From contig CAIZNN010000012.1 in NCBI GenBank assembly GCA_903934285.1, forward strand, positions 1 to 44,312: a stretch of DNA of 44,312 bases. The letters run 5' to 3'. Position numbers and translations under genes: made by a program. The stretch comes from Akkermansiaceae bacterium (GTDB lineage Bacteria; Verrucomicrobiota; Verrucomicrobiia; Verrucomicrobiales; Akkermansiaceae). Of the stretch, positions 7,451-16,828 are shown piece by piece; position 1 is the first letter of the stretch; each line of letters opens with the position of its first letter. The notes below the pieces were generated by a model. The model searched no databases and was not told the origin of the DNA. It was given only the letters and a program-made list of their open reading frames with translations.

Positions 7451-7559
7451 TTCTTTGGCCCGATGTCCCAGCACTCCGCGGCTTGCCGGCATCGCCCGGT
7501 TATCAGCCGAAAAAACCTGCTGCCAAGCCGGAAACTCCCAAAATTTTGCCGGGTGGAAC

Positions 7560-7616
7560 AAAAAAAACAAAAAAAGTCAAATTAGGGCTTGCAAGGTCGG
7601 GGGTGGCCACTAAGGT
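7560..7616 (+). promoter_or_regulatory. Candidate promoter of the ribosomal operon with A-tract UP element
   Basis: An A-rich block (about 7560-7582, two long A-runs and AAATTA) precedes TTGCAA (7589-7594). After 16 bases comes TAAGGT (7611-7616). The A-tracts directly upstream of a -35-like box resemble an UP element, as expected for a strong ribosomal promoter. The -10 box is only a partial match. It would leave a 160-base leader before rpsL. Confidence 0.4.
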
Positions 7617-7775
7617 CGCCGCCCCACATCGCAACTCGCCGCCGCAAACACCGCAGCGGGTTGCCAAATCAGGGAATCATTTATCGGGTGCAGCTCCGGA
7701 AAAAAGGCTCCTGCGAGGAATCTCGCTGGCGCACCGGTTTGTCCCCACGGGAAAATCAGAACCACGCAGGAAATC

Positions 7776-8186
7776 ATGCCGACCATCAATCAGCTCGTTC
7801 GCAAGGGACGCCTCACTCCGGCCGAAAAGTCGAAGTCACCCGCACTTGTGAACTGCCCCCAGCGCCGCGGAGTTTGTCTCCAAGTGATGACACGTACCCC
7901 GAAGAAGCCGAACTCGGCGCTTCGTAAGGTCGCCAAAGTGCGCCTCACCAACGGCTTCGAAGTCATCGCCTACATTGGCGGCGAAGGCCACAATTTGCAG
8001 GAGCACTCGATCGTGTTGGTCCGTGGCGGTCGCGTCAAGGACCTTCCGGGCGTGCGCTACCACATCGTCCGCGGCTCGCTCGACACCCTCGGTGTCGACA
8101 AGCGCCGCCAGAGCCGCTCCAAATACGGCGCCAAACGTCCCAAGCCGGGGCAGGCCGCAGCGCCCGCCAAAGGCAAGAAGAAGTAA
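7776..8186 (+). CDS. rpsL: Ribosomal protein S12
   Basis: First gene of the str-S10-spc superoperon. S12 sits at the decoding centre of the 30S subunit. The 136 residues contain the hallmark [12 protein letters not shown] start, [21 protein letters not shown] and [17 protein letters not shown]. The lysine in TPKKPNS where streptomycin-resistance changes occur in other bacteria is the ordinary residue. The C-terminus is about 12 residues longer than in E. coli and lysine/alanine-rich. The AGGA of CAGGAAATC just before the ATG is one of the few SD-like signals in the operon. Confidence 0.98.
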   Translation: MPTINQLVRKGRLTPAEKSKSPALVNCPQRRGVCLQVMTRTPKKPNSALRKVAKVRLTNGFEVIAYIGGEGHNLQEHSIVLVRGGRVKDLPGVRYHIVRGSLDTLGVDKRRQSRSKYGAKRPKPGQAAAPAKGKKK

Positions 8187-8219
8187 TCCACCGTCAACCT
8201 AACCGCACCTCCTACCGCC

Positions 8220-8693
8220 ATGCCACGCCGCAAGCGAGTTTTTTCCAAGCCCGACCGTCGCGATCCCCGCTACGACAGCCCGCTCGTCGGTCACCTCATC
8301 AGCAAGGTGATGCGATCCGGGATGCGCTCGCTGGCGCAACGGATCGTCTATGCCGCCATCGACCGCGCCAATGAAGGCATCGACACGGTCGATCCGCTCG
8401 AAGTGGTCACCCGCGCCGTCGAAAACTCCAAGCCCCGCGTCGAGGTGAAAAGCCGCCGCGTCGGGGGGGCCACCTATCAGGTGCCGCTGGAAGTCGCGCC
8501 GGATCGATCCGAGTCGCTGGCGATGCGCTGGCTGGTCAATTACGCCCGCAATCGCAAGGGCACGCCGATGCATGTGGCGCTGGCCAACGAGATCAAGGAC
8601 GCCGCCAACAATCAAGGCAGTGCGGTGCGCAAACGCGACGACGTGCACAAGATGGCGCAAGCCAACCGTGCCTTCGCCCACTTCCGCTGGTAA
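8220..8693 (+). CDS. rpsG: Ribosomal protein S7
   Basis: S7 organises the 3' domain of 16S rRNA and touches the E site. The 157 residues match the usual length, with MPRRKRVFSKPDRRDPRYDSPLVGHLISKVM, VENSKPRVEVKSRRVGGATYQVP and the C-terminal DDVHKMAQANRAFAHFRW. It begins 33 bases after rpsL. The leader before the ATG is CACCTCCTACCGCC, which lacks an SD and contains CCTCC, the same string as an anti-SD core. Confidence 0.98.
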   Translation: MPRRKRVFSKPDRRDPRYDSPLVGHLISKVMRSGMRSLAQRIVYAAIDRANEGIDTVDPLEVVTRAVENSKPRVEVKSRRVGGATYQVPLEVAPDRSESLAMRWLVNYARNRKGTPMHVALANEIKDAANNQGSAVRKRDDVHKMAQANRAFAHFRW

Positions 8694-8744
8694 GCGCGAG
8701 TCAGAGAGAATTTTTTCCCACCGAACCAGACCAGGCCACGCCAC

Positions 8745-10886
8745 GTGAATCCCAACAGTCCAAACCGCCAATACTTGCTCGAGCGCACCCGGAATATCGG
8801 GATCGCCGCGCACATTGACGCGGGCAAGACGACCCTCACGGAGCGCATTCTGTTCTATACCGGGATGATCCATAAGATTGGTGAGGTGCACGATGGTGCG
8901 GCCACCACCGATTGGATGGAGCAAGAGCGCGAACGCGGCATCACCATCACCTCCGCAGCGGTGACCACCGAATGGTGGCAGCGCGCCGAAGAGGGGACGC
9001 TGAAGTTGTTTCCCGAACAAAAGCACCGCATCAACATCATCGACACTCCGGGCCATGTGGACTTCACCGCCGAGGTGGAGCGCTCGTTGCGGGTGTTGGA
9101 TGGGGCGATTGTGGTGTTTTGCGCGGTGGCCGGCGTCCAGCCGCAAACCGAAACCGTGTGGCGCCAAGCCACCAAATATGACGTGCCGCGCATCGTCTTC
9201 GTCAACAAGATGGACCGCACCGGCGCGAATTTCCAAAGCGTCTGCGATGAGATGAAGGAGAAACTCGGCGCCAACGCCGTGCGCATCCTCATCCCGATCG
9301 GCGCCGAAGACCAACTTATCGGCCAGATCGACGTGGTCAACCAAACCGCCGTCTATTTCACTGACGACGGCCAACTCGGCTCGACCTACCGCATCGGCGC
9401 GCTCGAAGGCGAACTGATAGATATCGCCGCGCTCGCCTACGACGAACTCATCCATGCCGTCGCCGACGTCGATGAGACTATCGGTGACAAGTTCGTCCAT
9501 GAGCAGCCAATCTCCGCTGAGGAGCTCAAACAGGGCATCCGCCGCGCCACCATTGCTAACAAGCTGGTTCCCGTCGCCGGCGGTTCCGCCTTTAAAAACA
9601 AGGGCATCCAATACCTGCTCGATGCGGTGGTGGACTACCTCCCCAGCCCGCTGGACATACCGCCGGCTCTCGGCATGGACCCGGACGACCGTGAGCGCGT
9701 GATCGGGGTGCTGACTTCCGACAACGAAAAGTTTGTTGCCCTTGCCTTCAAGCTGTGGGCCGACAAGTACGTTGGCAAGCTGGTGTTTTTCCGCGTCTAT
9801 TCGGGCGTCGTCAAGAAGGGCGACACCGTGTACAACCCGCGCACCCGCCGCAGCGAACGGGTCGGCCGCCTGATTCAAATCCAAGCCAACGAGCACAAGG
9901 ATATCGACGCGTGTTACGCGGGTGACATCGCCGCGCTCGTCGGCCTGAAAAACGTCACCACCGGCGACACCCTAACCACTCCCGGCCACGATGTGGTGCT
10001 CGAGCCGCCGACCTTTCCCGATCCGGTCATTTCGATGGCGGTGGAGCCCAAGACCAAGGCCGACCAGGAGAAGCTGGGGATTGCCCTGGGCCGGCTCTCT
10101 GAAGAAGATCCGACCTTCATGGTCAAGACCGACGAGGACACCGCGCAGACGATCATTTCCGGCATGGGTGAGCTGCACCTCGAGATCATCATCGACCGGA
10201 TTCGGCGCGAATTCAAAGTGGCCGCCAACACCGGCGCGCCGCAAATCGCCTACCGCGAAACCATCACCAAACCCGCCGCCGGCGAAGGCAAGCTCGTCAA
10301 GCAGTCCGGTGGCCGCGGCCAATACGGCCATGTGGTGCTGCGGTTGAAGCCCAACGAAAAGGGCAAGGGCCTCACCATCGAAAACAAAACCGTCGGCGGC
10401 TCGATTCCCAAGGAATACATCAACTCGGTGTTCAAGGGGGTGACCGAGGCCATGACCAATGGCGTCATTGCCGGCTATCCCGTCGTCGATGTCGCCGTCG
10501 AGATCACCGATGGCTCATATCACGAGGTGGACTCCAACGAAAATGCCTTCACCATGGCGGCCATTTTCGCCATGAAAGATGGCTTCAAGAAAGCCCAACC
10601 CATTTTGCTCGAGCCCATCATGGCCGTCGAGGTGTCCACTCCGGAGGATTACCAAGGCGATGTGATGGGCGATCTGAACCGCCGCCGCGGCCAAATCGGC
10701 AACACCGAAACCAAGGGCCGGCTGGCCATCGTCCACGCCAAGGTGCCGCTCAAGGAAATGTTCGGTTACTCCACGGCCGTGCGCACCTTGTCTTCGGGCC
10801 GCGCGTCCTACGCGATGACGCCCTCGCATTTCGAACAAGTACCTAACAACATCGCCGAGTCCATCATCAGTGATCGCATCGGCTAA
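8745..10886 (+). CDS. fusA: Elongation factor G
   Basis: This GTPase drives ribosomal translocation. The 713-residue product carries G1 AHIDAGKTT (22-30), G2 RGITITS (64-70), G3 DTPGHVD (100-106) and G4 NKMDRTG (154-160). Domains II-V follow, including [18 protein letters not shown] and [13 protein letters not shown]. The start is a GTG ([19 protein letters not shown]). No SD is seen. No tuf gene follows, unlike the classical str operon; rpsJ begins only 55 bases downstream. Confidence 0.98.
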   Translation: MNPNSPNRQYLLERTRNIGIAAHIDAGKTTLTERILFYTGMIHKIGEVHDGAATTDWMEQERERGITITSAAVTTEWWQRAEEGTLKLFPEQKHRINIIDTPGHVDFTAEVERSLRVLDGAIVVFCAVAGVQPQTETVWRQATKYDVPRIVFVNKMDRTGANFQSVCDEMKEKLGANAVRILIPIGAEDQLIGQIDVVNQTAVYFTDDGQLGSTYRIGALEGELIDIAALAYDELIHAVADVDETIGDKFVHEQPISAEELKQGIRRATIANKLVPVAGGSAFKNKGIQYLLDAVVDYLPSPLDIPPALGMDPDDRERVIGVLTSDNEKFVALAFKLWADKYVGKLVFFRVYSGVVKKGDTVYNPRTRRSERVGRLIQIQANEHKDIDACYAGDIAALVGLKNVTTGDTLTTPGHDVVLEPPTFPDPVISMAVEPKTKADQEKLGIALGRLSEEDPTFMVKTDEDTAQTIISGMGELHLEIIIDRIRREFKVAANTGAPQIAYRETITKPAAGEGKLVKQSGGRGQYGHVVLRLKPNEKGKGLTIENKTVGGSIPKEYINSVFKGVTEAMTNGVIAGYPVVDVAVEITDGSYHEVDSNENAFTMAAIFAMKDGFKKAQPILLEPIMAVEVSTPEDYQGDVMGDLNRRRGQIGNTETKGRLAIVHAKVPLKEMFGYSTAVRTLSSGRASYAMTPSHFEQVPNNIAESIISDRIG

Positions 10887-10941
10887 GCAGTTGCTCCACC
10901 GTCCCCACCCCCCACGCAAACCGCCACCCCCCTCCTCCCCC

Positions 10942-11250
10942 ATGGAAAACCAGAAAATCCGCATCCGCCTGCGTGCCTACGACCACCGTGCCATCGACCG
11001 CTCGGCGCAGGAAATCGTGGAGACCGCCAAACGCACCGGAGCCCGCGTCGCCGGTCCCATCCCGCTGCCCACCCGCATCGAGAAATTCAGTGTGAATCGC
11101 TCGGTGCACGTCAACAAGAAGTCTGCCGAACAATTCGAGATTCGCACTCACAAGCGGCTCCTCGACATTGTCGATCCGACCGCCCGCACCGTCGACGAGT
11201 TGAAAAAGCTCAACCTGCCCGCCGGTGTTGACATCACCATCCGCATCTGA
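10942..11250 (+). CDS. rpsJ: Ribosomal protein S10
   Basis: S10 is a 30S head protein that also serves as NusE in antitermination. The 102 residues include [51 protein letters not shown] and the C-terminal [11 protein letters not shown]. The frame is open from 10870, but those residues are a proline-rich run of leader sequence, so the ATG at 10942 is the start. The 25 bases before it are almost all C, with CCTCC inside and no SD. Confidence 0.97.
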   Translation: MENQKIRIRLRAYDHRAIDRSAQEIVETAKRTGARVAGPIPLPTRIEKFSVNRSVHVNKKSAEQFEIRTHKRLLDIVDPTARTVDELKKLNLPAGVDITIRI

Positions 11251-11306
11251 GTCCCGCTCGCTGCATCATCGATTCTCTATCTACAATCTTCCATCACCCC
11301 TTCGCC

Positions 11307-11942
11307 ATGTCTCTCGGAATATTAGGCAAAAAACTCGGCATGACCCGTCTGTTTGATCAACAGGCCGGCAGCATGATTCCCGTCACGGTCATCGACGTCT
11401 CCGGCAACACCGTGTTGCAGGTCAAAACGCCTGACAGTGACGGCTACACCGCCGTGCAAGTCGGTTACGGTGATCAAAAGGAGCAACGCGTCTCCAAGCC
11501 GGATATGGGCCGCTTCAAGAAAGCCGGTTCCACGCCCAAGCGTTTCATTCAGGAATTCCGTTTGGAAAATGGCACGACCCCGCCGGCGACCCATCCGGGC
11601 GTGGAGTTGTTCACCGCCGGCCAGTGGGTGGATGTGATCGGCACGACCATCGGCAAGGGCTTCCAAGGGGTTTACAAACGCTACAACTTCGGCGGTCTCA
11701 AGCAGTCCCACGGCTCCATGATGCATCGGCGCACCGGTGCCATCGGGTGCCGATCGACCCCCGGCCGCGTCTGGAAAAACCAGAAGATGCCCGGCCATCA
11801 TGGCACCACCCGCGCCACGGTGCAGAATCTCAAGATTGTGGCGGTCCGTCCCGAGGACGGGGTGCTGCTTGTTTCCGGTCCGGTTCCTGGAGCCACCGGC
11901 AGTTATCTCACCGTTCGTCCCGCCAAGAAGAAGTCCGCTTGA
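11307..11942 (+). CDS. rplC: Ribosomal protein L3
   Basis: L3 is an early-assembling 50S protein whose loop reaches the peptidyl-transferase centre. The 211 residues include MSLGILGKKLGMTRLFD, GTTIGKGFQGVYKRYNFGG, the KQSHGSMMHRRTGAIGCRSTPGRVWKNQKMPGHHG loop region and VRPEDGVLLVSGPVPGATG. Length matches E. coli (209). The upstream leader is TCATCACCCCTTCGCC, without an SD. Confidence 0.97.
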   Translation: MSLGILGKKLGMTRLFDQQAGSMIPVTVIDVSGNTVLQVKTPDSDGYTAVQVGYGDQKEQRVSKPDMGRFKKAGSTPKRFIQEFRLENGTTPPATHPGVELFTAGQWVDVIGTTIGKGFQGVYKRYNFGGLKQSHGSMMHRRTGAIGCRSTPGRVWKNQKMPGHHGTTRATVQNLKIVAVRPEDGVLLVSGPVPGATGSYLTVRPAKKKSA

Positions 11943-11985
11943 GTTGACCCAAGCCCTCTGAACCCCTTCACACCGTTTCCCAGTC

Positions 11986-12594
11986 ATGTCCGCAAAGACC
12001 TTCACCGTTGAAGACGCCCAAGCCGCCAACCTCGTGTTAGCCGGCGTCGAAAAAGGCCGCCAGGCAGTTCACGACCTCGTGACCGCCTACCGTGCCAACC
12101 GCCGCACCGGCTCCGCCTGCACCAAAACGCGTGGCGAAGTGTCCGGTAACAACAAGAAAATCTTCAAGCAAAAGGGTACGGGCAATGCCCGTCACGGCGA
12201 CAAGCGCGCTCCGATCTTTGTCGGTGGTGGCGTTGTGTTCGGTCCGCGCCCCCGCGATTACTCCAAGAAAGTGCCCAAGACCGTGCGCAAGCTCGCCTTG
12301 CGCCGCGTGCTAGGGGATCTGACCCGTGCCGGCACCATCCGCACCGTGGCCGAATTCACCATTCCCGACGGCAAGACCAAATCGTTCATCAGCGCGGTGT
12401 CGGCCCTTACCGCACCGGCCAAGATCCTGGTCGTCGGCAATGCCTTCGACGACAACACCTACCTCGCCGGCCGCAATGTCAGTTGGGTCCAGCTCGTCAC
12501 CGCCAACGATCTCAACGTCGAACAATTGCTTCTCGCCAAGTCCGTCATCCTGGTGGGTGACGCCCTGACCACCTTGGCCAACCGCACCGCCTGA
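11986..12594 (+). CDS. rplD: Ribosomal protein L4
   Basis: L4 lines the exit tunnel and in E. coli also represses the S10 operon. The 202 residues contain the conserved loop RTGSACTKTRGEVSGNNKKIFKQKGTGNARHGDKRAPIFVGGGVVFGPRPRDYS, then KVPKTVRKLALRRVL and the C-terminal nucleotide-binding-like fold. Length is normal. It has no SD. The Leu codon in LVLAG is a TTA in GTTAG context. Confidence 0.97.
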   Translation: MSAKTFTVEDAQAANLVLAGVEKGRQAVHDLVTAYRANRRTGSACTKTRGEVSGNNKKIFKQKGTGNARHGDKRAPIFVGGGVVFGPRPRDYSKKVPKTVRKLALRRVLGDLTRAGTIRTVAEFTIPDGKTKSFISAVSALTAPAKILVVGNAFDDNTYLAGRNVSWVQLVTANDLNVEQLLLAKSVILVGDALTTLANRTA

Positions 12595-12617
12595 ACCCCG
12601 GACCCCTTACCGAGACC

Positions 12618-12902
12618 ATGAAAGATATTTACCAGGTCGTTAAAAACGTCCACCTCAGCGAAAAGGCGACACTCCTGCAGGAGACCAACAATGAAGTCGT
12701 GCTCAAAGTTGACCGCAGGGCCAACAAGCTTGAAATCAAGCAAGCCGTGGAAACATTGTTCGGCAAAAAAGTCGACTCCGTCCGCACCGCCAACTGCGCC
12801 GGCAAGGCACGGCGTCGTCGCCGTGCGGATGCCGGACGCACCAACCACTGGAAAAAAGCCATTGTCCGTCTTCAAGCAGGCGAGTCCCTCGACCTCGTCT
12901 GA
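12618..12902 (+). CDS. rplW: Ribosomal protein L23
   Basis: L23 sits at the tunnel exit and binds trigger factor and SRP. The 94 residues contain LSEKATLLQETNNEVVLKVDRRANKLEIKQAVETLFGKKVDSVRTANC and the basic GKARRRRRADAGRTNHWKKAIVRL. This is a normal size for the family. It starts 23 bases after rplD with no SD. Confidence 0.97.
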   Translation: MKDIYQVVKNVHLSEKATLLQETNNEVVLKVDRRANKLEIKQAVETLFGKKVDSVRTANCAGKARRRRRADAGRTNHWKKAIVRLQAGESLDLV

Positions 12903-12950
12903 GCCGCACAGCCGTTGCAGCAAACGTAACCTCGAACCGTTCCGCGAGTC

Positions 12951-13790
12951 ATGCCCCTGAAAAATTTCAATCCCATCACTCCCTCCGCCCGCTACAAGTC
13001 GCATCCCTCATTTGAGGAAGTGACCAAGAGCAAGCCGGAAAAGAGCCTCCTCACCCCGCTCAAGCGCAGTGGGGGCCGCAACAACACCGGTCGCATCACC
13101 TGTCGCCACGTCGGCGGCGGTCACAAGCGCCACTATCGGATCATCGATTTCAAACGGCGCAAGCACGATGTGCCGGCCACCGTGGTGGGCATCGAGTACG
13201 ACCCGAACCGGACCTGCCGCATTGCCTTGCTGCAATACGAAGACGGCCAGAAATCCTATATCCTCGCTCCCGTCGGCCTGGAAGTGGGTGCCACCGTCAT
13301 CGCCGGCGCCAAAGTGGCGCCCAAGACCGGCAATGCGATGCCGCTGAGTTGTGTGCCGCTGGGCACCTCGATTCACAATATCGAATTGCTGCCGGGCAAC
13401 GGCGGCAAGGTGGCGCGAGCCGCCGGCCAATTGGCGGTGTTGTCCAACCGCGATGGCGGCTGGGCCCTGGTCAAAATGCCTTCCGGTGAAATCCGCCGCT
13501 TCCACGAAGCGTGCTTCTGCACCATCGGCCAGGTCGGCAACCGCGACCACATGAACGAAATCTCGGGCAAGGCCGGCCGCACCCGCTGGATGGGCGTGCG
13601 CCCAACCGTGCGCGGCATGACCATGAACCCGGTTGACCACCCCAACGGCGGTGGCGAAGGCAAGTCGAAATCCGGGGGTGGCCGCCAGCATCTGCTCAGC
13701 CCGTGGGGTCACGCCAAAGGCCAGAAGACCCGCCATCACAAGAAGACCACTTCCATCTTCATCGTTGAATCCCGCCACAAGAAGCAATAA
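12951..13790 (+). CDS. rplB: Ribosomal protein L2
   Basis: L2 is required for subunit joining and peptidyl-transferase structure. The 279 residues contain [36 protein letters not shown], the G-rich [18 protein letters not shown], and the C-terminal [19 protein letters not shown] with the universally conserved histidine. Length fits (E. coli 273). The leader AACCGTTCCGCGAGTC has no SD. Confidence 0.98.
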   Translation: MPLKNFNPITPSARYKSHPSFEEVTKSKPEKSLLTPLKRSGGRNNTGRITCRHVGGGHKRHYRIIDFKRRKHDVPATVVGIEYDPNRTCRIALLQYEDGQKSYILAPVGLEVGATVIAGAKVAPKTGNAMPLSCVPLGTSIHNIELLPGNGGKVARAAGQLAVLSNRDGGWALVKMPSGEIRRFHEACFCTIGQVGNRDHMNEISGKAGRTRWMGVRPTVRGMTMNPVDHPNGGGEGKSKSGGGRQHLLSPWGHAKGQKTRHHKKTTSIFIVESRHKKQ

Positions 13791-13835
13791 TCCGTCTCGC
13801 TCGTCCCCGACCCGCATTCTAACGCACCGATCCCC

Positions 13836-14108
13836 ATGCCCCGCTCCCTCAAGAAAGGCCCCTTCGTTGATCAAAAGCTCCTCGCCAAGATTGACGTCGT
13901 CGCCGAAGCCGGACCCGACCGCAAGCCCATTAAAACCTGGAGCCGCAAGTCGATGATCACCCCGGACTTTGTTAGCCACAACTTCGCCGTCCACAATGGC
14001 AAAACCTTTGTGCCGGTCTATGTCACCGAAAACATGGTCGGCCACAAGCTCGGCGAATTCGCTCCCACCCGGATCTTCCGCAATCACGGCGGCATCGGTA
14101 AGAAGTAA
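13836..14108 (+). CDS. rpsS: Ribosomal protein S19
   Basis: S19 forms a complex with S13 in the 30S head; the S13 gene is not in this window. The 90 residues include [67 protein letters not shown] and the [10 protein letters not shown] end. The following gene, 28 bases on, is not a ribosomal protein. Confidence 0.97.
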   Translation: MPRSLKKGPFVDQKLLAKIDVVAEAGPDRKPIKTWSRKSMITPDFVSHNFAVHNGKTFVPVYVTENMVGHKLGEFAPTRIFRNHGGIGKK

Positions 14109-14136
14109 GCTCCTGACCCTCATTTTCCTCACTCCC

Positions 14137-14853
14137 ATGCGCACTTGGTTCCATCTGCCCACGCTTGCCGCCACCTTCGGGTTGCTGGCCAGTGCGGCGG
14201 TGTGCCCGGCGCAGCAGAGTGAGGATTCCGCTAGATTGCAGGCCACCCTGACCGAACTGCGCGACCAAAACCGCGCCCTCCAGCGCAGCCTCGCCGAAGC
14301 CAACCGCGGCGAAAAGCAGGCCTCCGACCAACTCGCCCAAGTCCGCCTCCACCTCGAAGCCCTCGGCAAGAACCTGCTCGATGGTGGCGATGACCGGCTG
14401 GTGCGGGCGGCGGCCGATCTCGAGGTGTCCAAGCAACGCCTCAGCGAACTGGAAGCCACAGTGATGCGGCTGACCTCGGCGGTCACCGATTACTTGCGCC
14501 AAGCGGTGGTGTCCGACCCCGCCACCCGCCTGCGCGTCGAAACTTCACTACGCGAGCTTGACGCGCTGCTCGGATTGCGCCAGAAACCCCGTGCCGATGT
14601 CTTGGCTGGTTCGTTGCAAAAAGCGCGCATCGTAAGCATCGATCAGGAAAGCGGCATGCTGGTGCTCAACCTCGGTGAAAGCCAGGGCGCCAAAATCGGC
14701 ATGTCCTTCCGCCTCTTCCGGGGCCAACAGCCCTACGGCAAAGCCATGCTCGCCGACGTCCGCACAGCCGTCAGCGGCGCCTTTGCCGACCACTTAGATA
14801 TCTCCGCCGATTCTCCCCGCCCCGGCGACCTCGCCGTTCTCGAAACCGAATAA
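14137..14853 (+). CDS. Secreted or periplasmic coiled-coil protein of unknown function, inserted in the S10 operon
   Basis: The gene lies exactly between rpsS and rplV, where bacteria normally have nothing. The ATG at 14137 gives 238 residues beginning with a signal peptide (MRTWFHLPTLAATFGLLASAAVCPAQQ, cut near CPA/QQ). A long coiled coil follows (about 30-125: TLTELRDQNRALQRSLAE and later ASKQRLSELEATVMRL-like heptads). The C-terminal domain (about 155-238) reads KARIVSIDQESGMLVLNLGESQGAKIGMSFRLFRG and then GDLAVLE. That last domain resembles the small beta-barrels of MreC- or FlgT-like envelope proteins, where 'NLG...GVKVGM' strings are common, but I cannot name the family. The frame is open back to 13969 only as a shadow of rpsS. 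Same strand, tight spacing and no internal terminator suggest co-transcription with the r-proteins. Confidence 0.85.
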   Translation: MRTWFHLPTLAATFGLLASAAVCPAQQSEDSARLQATLTELRDQNRALQRSLAEANRGEKQASDQLAQVRLHLEALGKNLLDGGDDRLVRAAADLEVSKQRLSELEATVMRLTSAVTDYLRQAVVSDPATRLRVETSLRELDALLGLRQKPRADVLAGSLQKARIVSIDQESGMLVLNLGESQGAKIGMSFRLFRGQQPYGKAMLADVRTAVSGAFADHLDISADSPRPGDLAVLETE

Positions 14854-14891
14854 GCCGCCCCGCCACCCCAACCCCTCACGTCAGCCGACCC

Positions 14892-15317
14892 ATGGAAGTC
14901 AAAAGCAGCACCAAATTCGTCCGTCTCTCGCCGCAAAAAGCGCGGGATGTCGCCCGGGAAATCCAAGGCCTAGCGGTCTCGAGCGCCCTGGACATTCTCA
15001 ATTACACCCCGAAGAAGGCGGCCACCCTCATCGGCAAGACGCTCAAAACGGCCATCGCCGATGCGGAAAACAACTATTCGCTCGACACCAACACCCTCGT
15101 CATCAAAGAGGCGGTCATCGGCGCGGGTCCCACGCTGCGCCGCTTCAGCCCCAGGGCGAAGGGCTCCGCCGGTCCCTTGCTCAAGCGCACCAGCCACATT
15201 TACATCACTCTCGTCGGCTCCGCCCCCGAGAAAAAGAAGCCGACCGTTCCGAAGGTCGCCAAGAAAAAGTCTCCCGATGCCCCGGTTGCCGCGGCAAGCG
15301 AAGAACAACCCGCCTGA
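14892..15317 (+). CDS. rplV: Ribosomal protein L22 with C-terminal extension
   Basis: L22 lines the exit tunnel with L4. The conserved 110-residue core runs from KFVRLSPQKARDVAREIQGL through SALDILNYTPKKAATLIGKTLKTAIADAENN to the tunnel hairpin ending RFSPRAKGSAGPLLKRTSHIYITL. The total of 141 residues includes an added ~30-residue tail rich in K, P and A (EKKKPTVPKVAKKKSPDAPVA). No SD is present. Confidence 0.97.
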   Translation: MEVKSSTKFVRLSPQKARDVAREIQGLAVSSALDILNYTPKKAATLIGKTLKTAIADAENNYSLDTNTLVIKEAVIGAGPTLRRFSPRAKGSAGPLLKRTSHIYITLVGSAPEKKKPTVPKVAKKKSPDAPVAAASEEQPA

Positions 15318-15350
15318 ATCCCCCCCCATTAATCTCATCCCTCACCGACC

Positions 15351-16076
15351 ATGGGCCAGAAAGTAAATCCGATCGCATTCCGCCTCGCCGTCAACAAGGA
15401 CTGGCGCTCCAAGTGGTATGCCTGCGGCAAGGACTACACCGACAAGCTCCACGAGGACTTGTCCGTGCGGGCCTACCTCCGCAACAAACTGCAGAACGCC
15501 GGCCTGGCCAAGGTCGTCATTGAGCGCGCTTGGAACAGCGTCCGCGTTACCCTCCACACCTCCCGCCCCGGCCTCATCATCGGCCGCCAGGGTAAGGAAA
15601 TCGAGGTCATGACCAAGGACATCGCCGAGCTTTGCAAAGGCGCCCAAGTCAAACTCGACATCTTGGAAATCCGCAAGCCTGAGCTCGACGCCCAACTCGT
15701 CGCCGAGCAGGTCGCGGTCCAGCTCGAGCGGCGCATCAGTTTCCGCCGCGCCATGAAGCGCGCCATTCAGACCGCCATGGAATTCGGGGCCGAAGGGATT
15801 CGGCTGCGGGTGGCCGGCCGCCTCGGTGGCGCCGACATTGCCCGTTCCGAGTCGTATCGGGAAGGCAAGGTGCCTCTGCAAACCTTGCGCGTCCCGTTGG
15901 AATACGGCTTCGCTGAAGCCCGCACCCTCTACGGCATCATCGGCGTCAAGTGCTGGGTCAACAAAAAGGAAGAAGATCCCAAACTTGCCCAACAAGGCCG
16001 CGGCGACCGCGGCGATCGGGGTGACCGCGGCGATCGCGGTGACCGCAACGGCCGCCGCCCCCCGCCCCGCAATTGA
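15351..16076 (+). CDS. rpsC: Ribosomal protein S3 with RGD-repeat tail
   Basis: S3 lies at the mRNA entry site. The 241 residues begin MGQKVNPIAFRL. The KH domain is evident in SRPGLIIGRQGKEIEVM, and the C-domain in AGRLGGADIARSESYREGKVPLQTLR and YGIIGVKCWVNKKEED. The end is unusual: five consecutive RGD/GDR triplets followed by NGRRPPPRN, encoded by near-perfect 9-base repeats at about 16002-16046. No SD is present. Confidence 0.97.
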   Translation: MGQKVNPIAFRLAVNKDWRSKWYACGKDYTDKLHEDLSVRAYLRNKLQNAGLAKVVIERAWNSVRVTLHTSRPGLIIGRQGKEIEVMTKDIAELCKGAQVKLDILEIRKPELDAQLVAEQVAVQLERRISFRRAMKRAIQTAMEFGAEGIRLRVAGRLGGADIARSESYREGKVPLQTLRVPLEYGFAEARTLYGIIGVKCWVNKKEEDPKLAQQGRGDRGDRGDRGDRGDRNGRRPPPRN

Positions 16077-16136
16077 TTTCCCCCACCGCTTCCCCAATTT
16101 TTCCAACCGAACATCTTACCTAAGAAGGACTGAGCC

Positions 16137-16556
16137 ATGGCCTTAATGCCCAAACGAACCAAGTTCCGCAAGAGTCACCGCGGCAGCCGCTCTGGCAATG
16201 CCCAGACCGGAACCACCGTCGCCTTCGGTGACTTCGGCCTCCAGACGCTTGACCGCGGCTGGATGACCAACCGCCAAATCGAAGCCTGCCGTATCGCCAT
16301 CAACCGCTCCCTCAAGCGCAAAGGCAAGGTGTGGATCCGCATTTTCCCGCACAAGCCGATCACCTCCCGCCCGCCGGAAACCCGCATGGGCAAGGGCAAG
16401 GGCGCCGTCGAAGGATGGGTCGCCGTGGTGCGCCCCGGCAATGTCCTGTTCGAAATCGGCGGTATCCCTGAGTCCCAGGCGCGCGAAGCCATGCGCCTCG
16501 CCTCCTACAAACTCGGCATCCGCACCCGCCTCATCGTCCGCAATCCTCATCTCTGA
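16137..16556 (+). CDS. rplP: Ribosomal protein L16
   Basis: L16 binds near the A-site tRNA elbow. The 139 residues contain [65 protein letters not shown] and [18 protein letters not shown]. The ATG at 16137 is supported by AAGGA at 16125-16129, one of the rare SD signals in this operon; a second in-frame ATG at 16146 is possible. Length matches the family (136). Confidence 0.97.
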   Translation: MALMPKRTKFRKSHRGSRSGNAQTGTTVAFGDFGLQTLDRGWMTNRQIEACRIAINRSLKRKGKVWIRIFPHKPITSRPPETRMGKGKGAVEGWVAVVRPGNVLFEIGGIPESQAREAMRLASYKLGIRTRLIVRNPHL

Positions 16557-16593
16557 GTCCCGCCCCCGCCCCATCCCTTTATCCGTCTGAACC

Positions 16594-16794
16594 ATGGCCA
16601 GAACCAAAGTCAAAGACATCCGCGAATGTTCCGCCGACGAGCTCGCCGCTCGTCTGCGCGACCTCAAGCAGGAAACCCTCAACCTCCGTCTCCAGCAGGC
16701 CACCGGCCAACTTGAGAACTCCGCCCGCATCCGCATCGTCCGCCGCGAAGTCGCCCGCATCCTCACCATCCTCTCCGATCGCAAACGCGCCTGA
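16594..16794 (+). CDS. rpmC: Ribosomal protein L29
   Basis: L29 is a small helical protein at the tunnel exit. The 66 residues MARTKVKDIRECSADELAARL, DLKQETLNLRLQQATGQLENSARIRIVRREVARILTIL match the family in sequence, size and position between L16 and S17. The ATG follows a C/T-rich leader without an SD. Confidence 0.96.
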   Translation: MARTKVKDIRECSADELAARLRDLKQETLNLRLQQATGQLENSARIRIVRREVARILTILSDRKRA

Positions 16795-16828
16795 CCCGCT
16801 GCCTTCCAACGCCTAAACTATTCCCAAC

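Noticed and set aside
8199-9896. 565-codon open frame antisense to rpsG and fusA
   Set aside because: It mirrors the codon structure of genuine S7 and EF-G genes; its product is a low-complexity, histidine/aspartate-rich sequence without family features. Long antisense frames are expected in GC-rich DNA.
13008-14486. 492-codon open frame antisense to rplB, rpsS and the coiled-coil gene
   Set aside because: It spans three well-supported genes on the opposite strand and encodes nothing recognisable.
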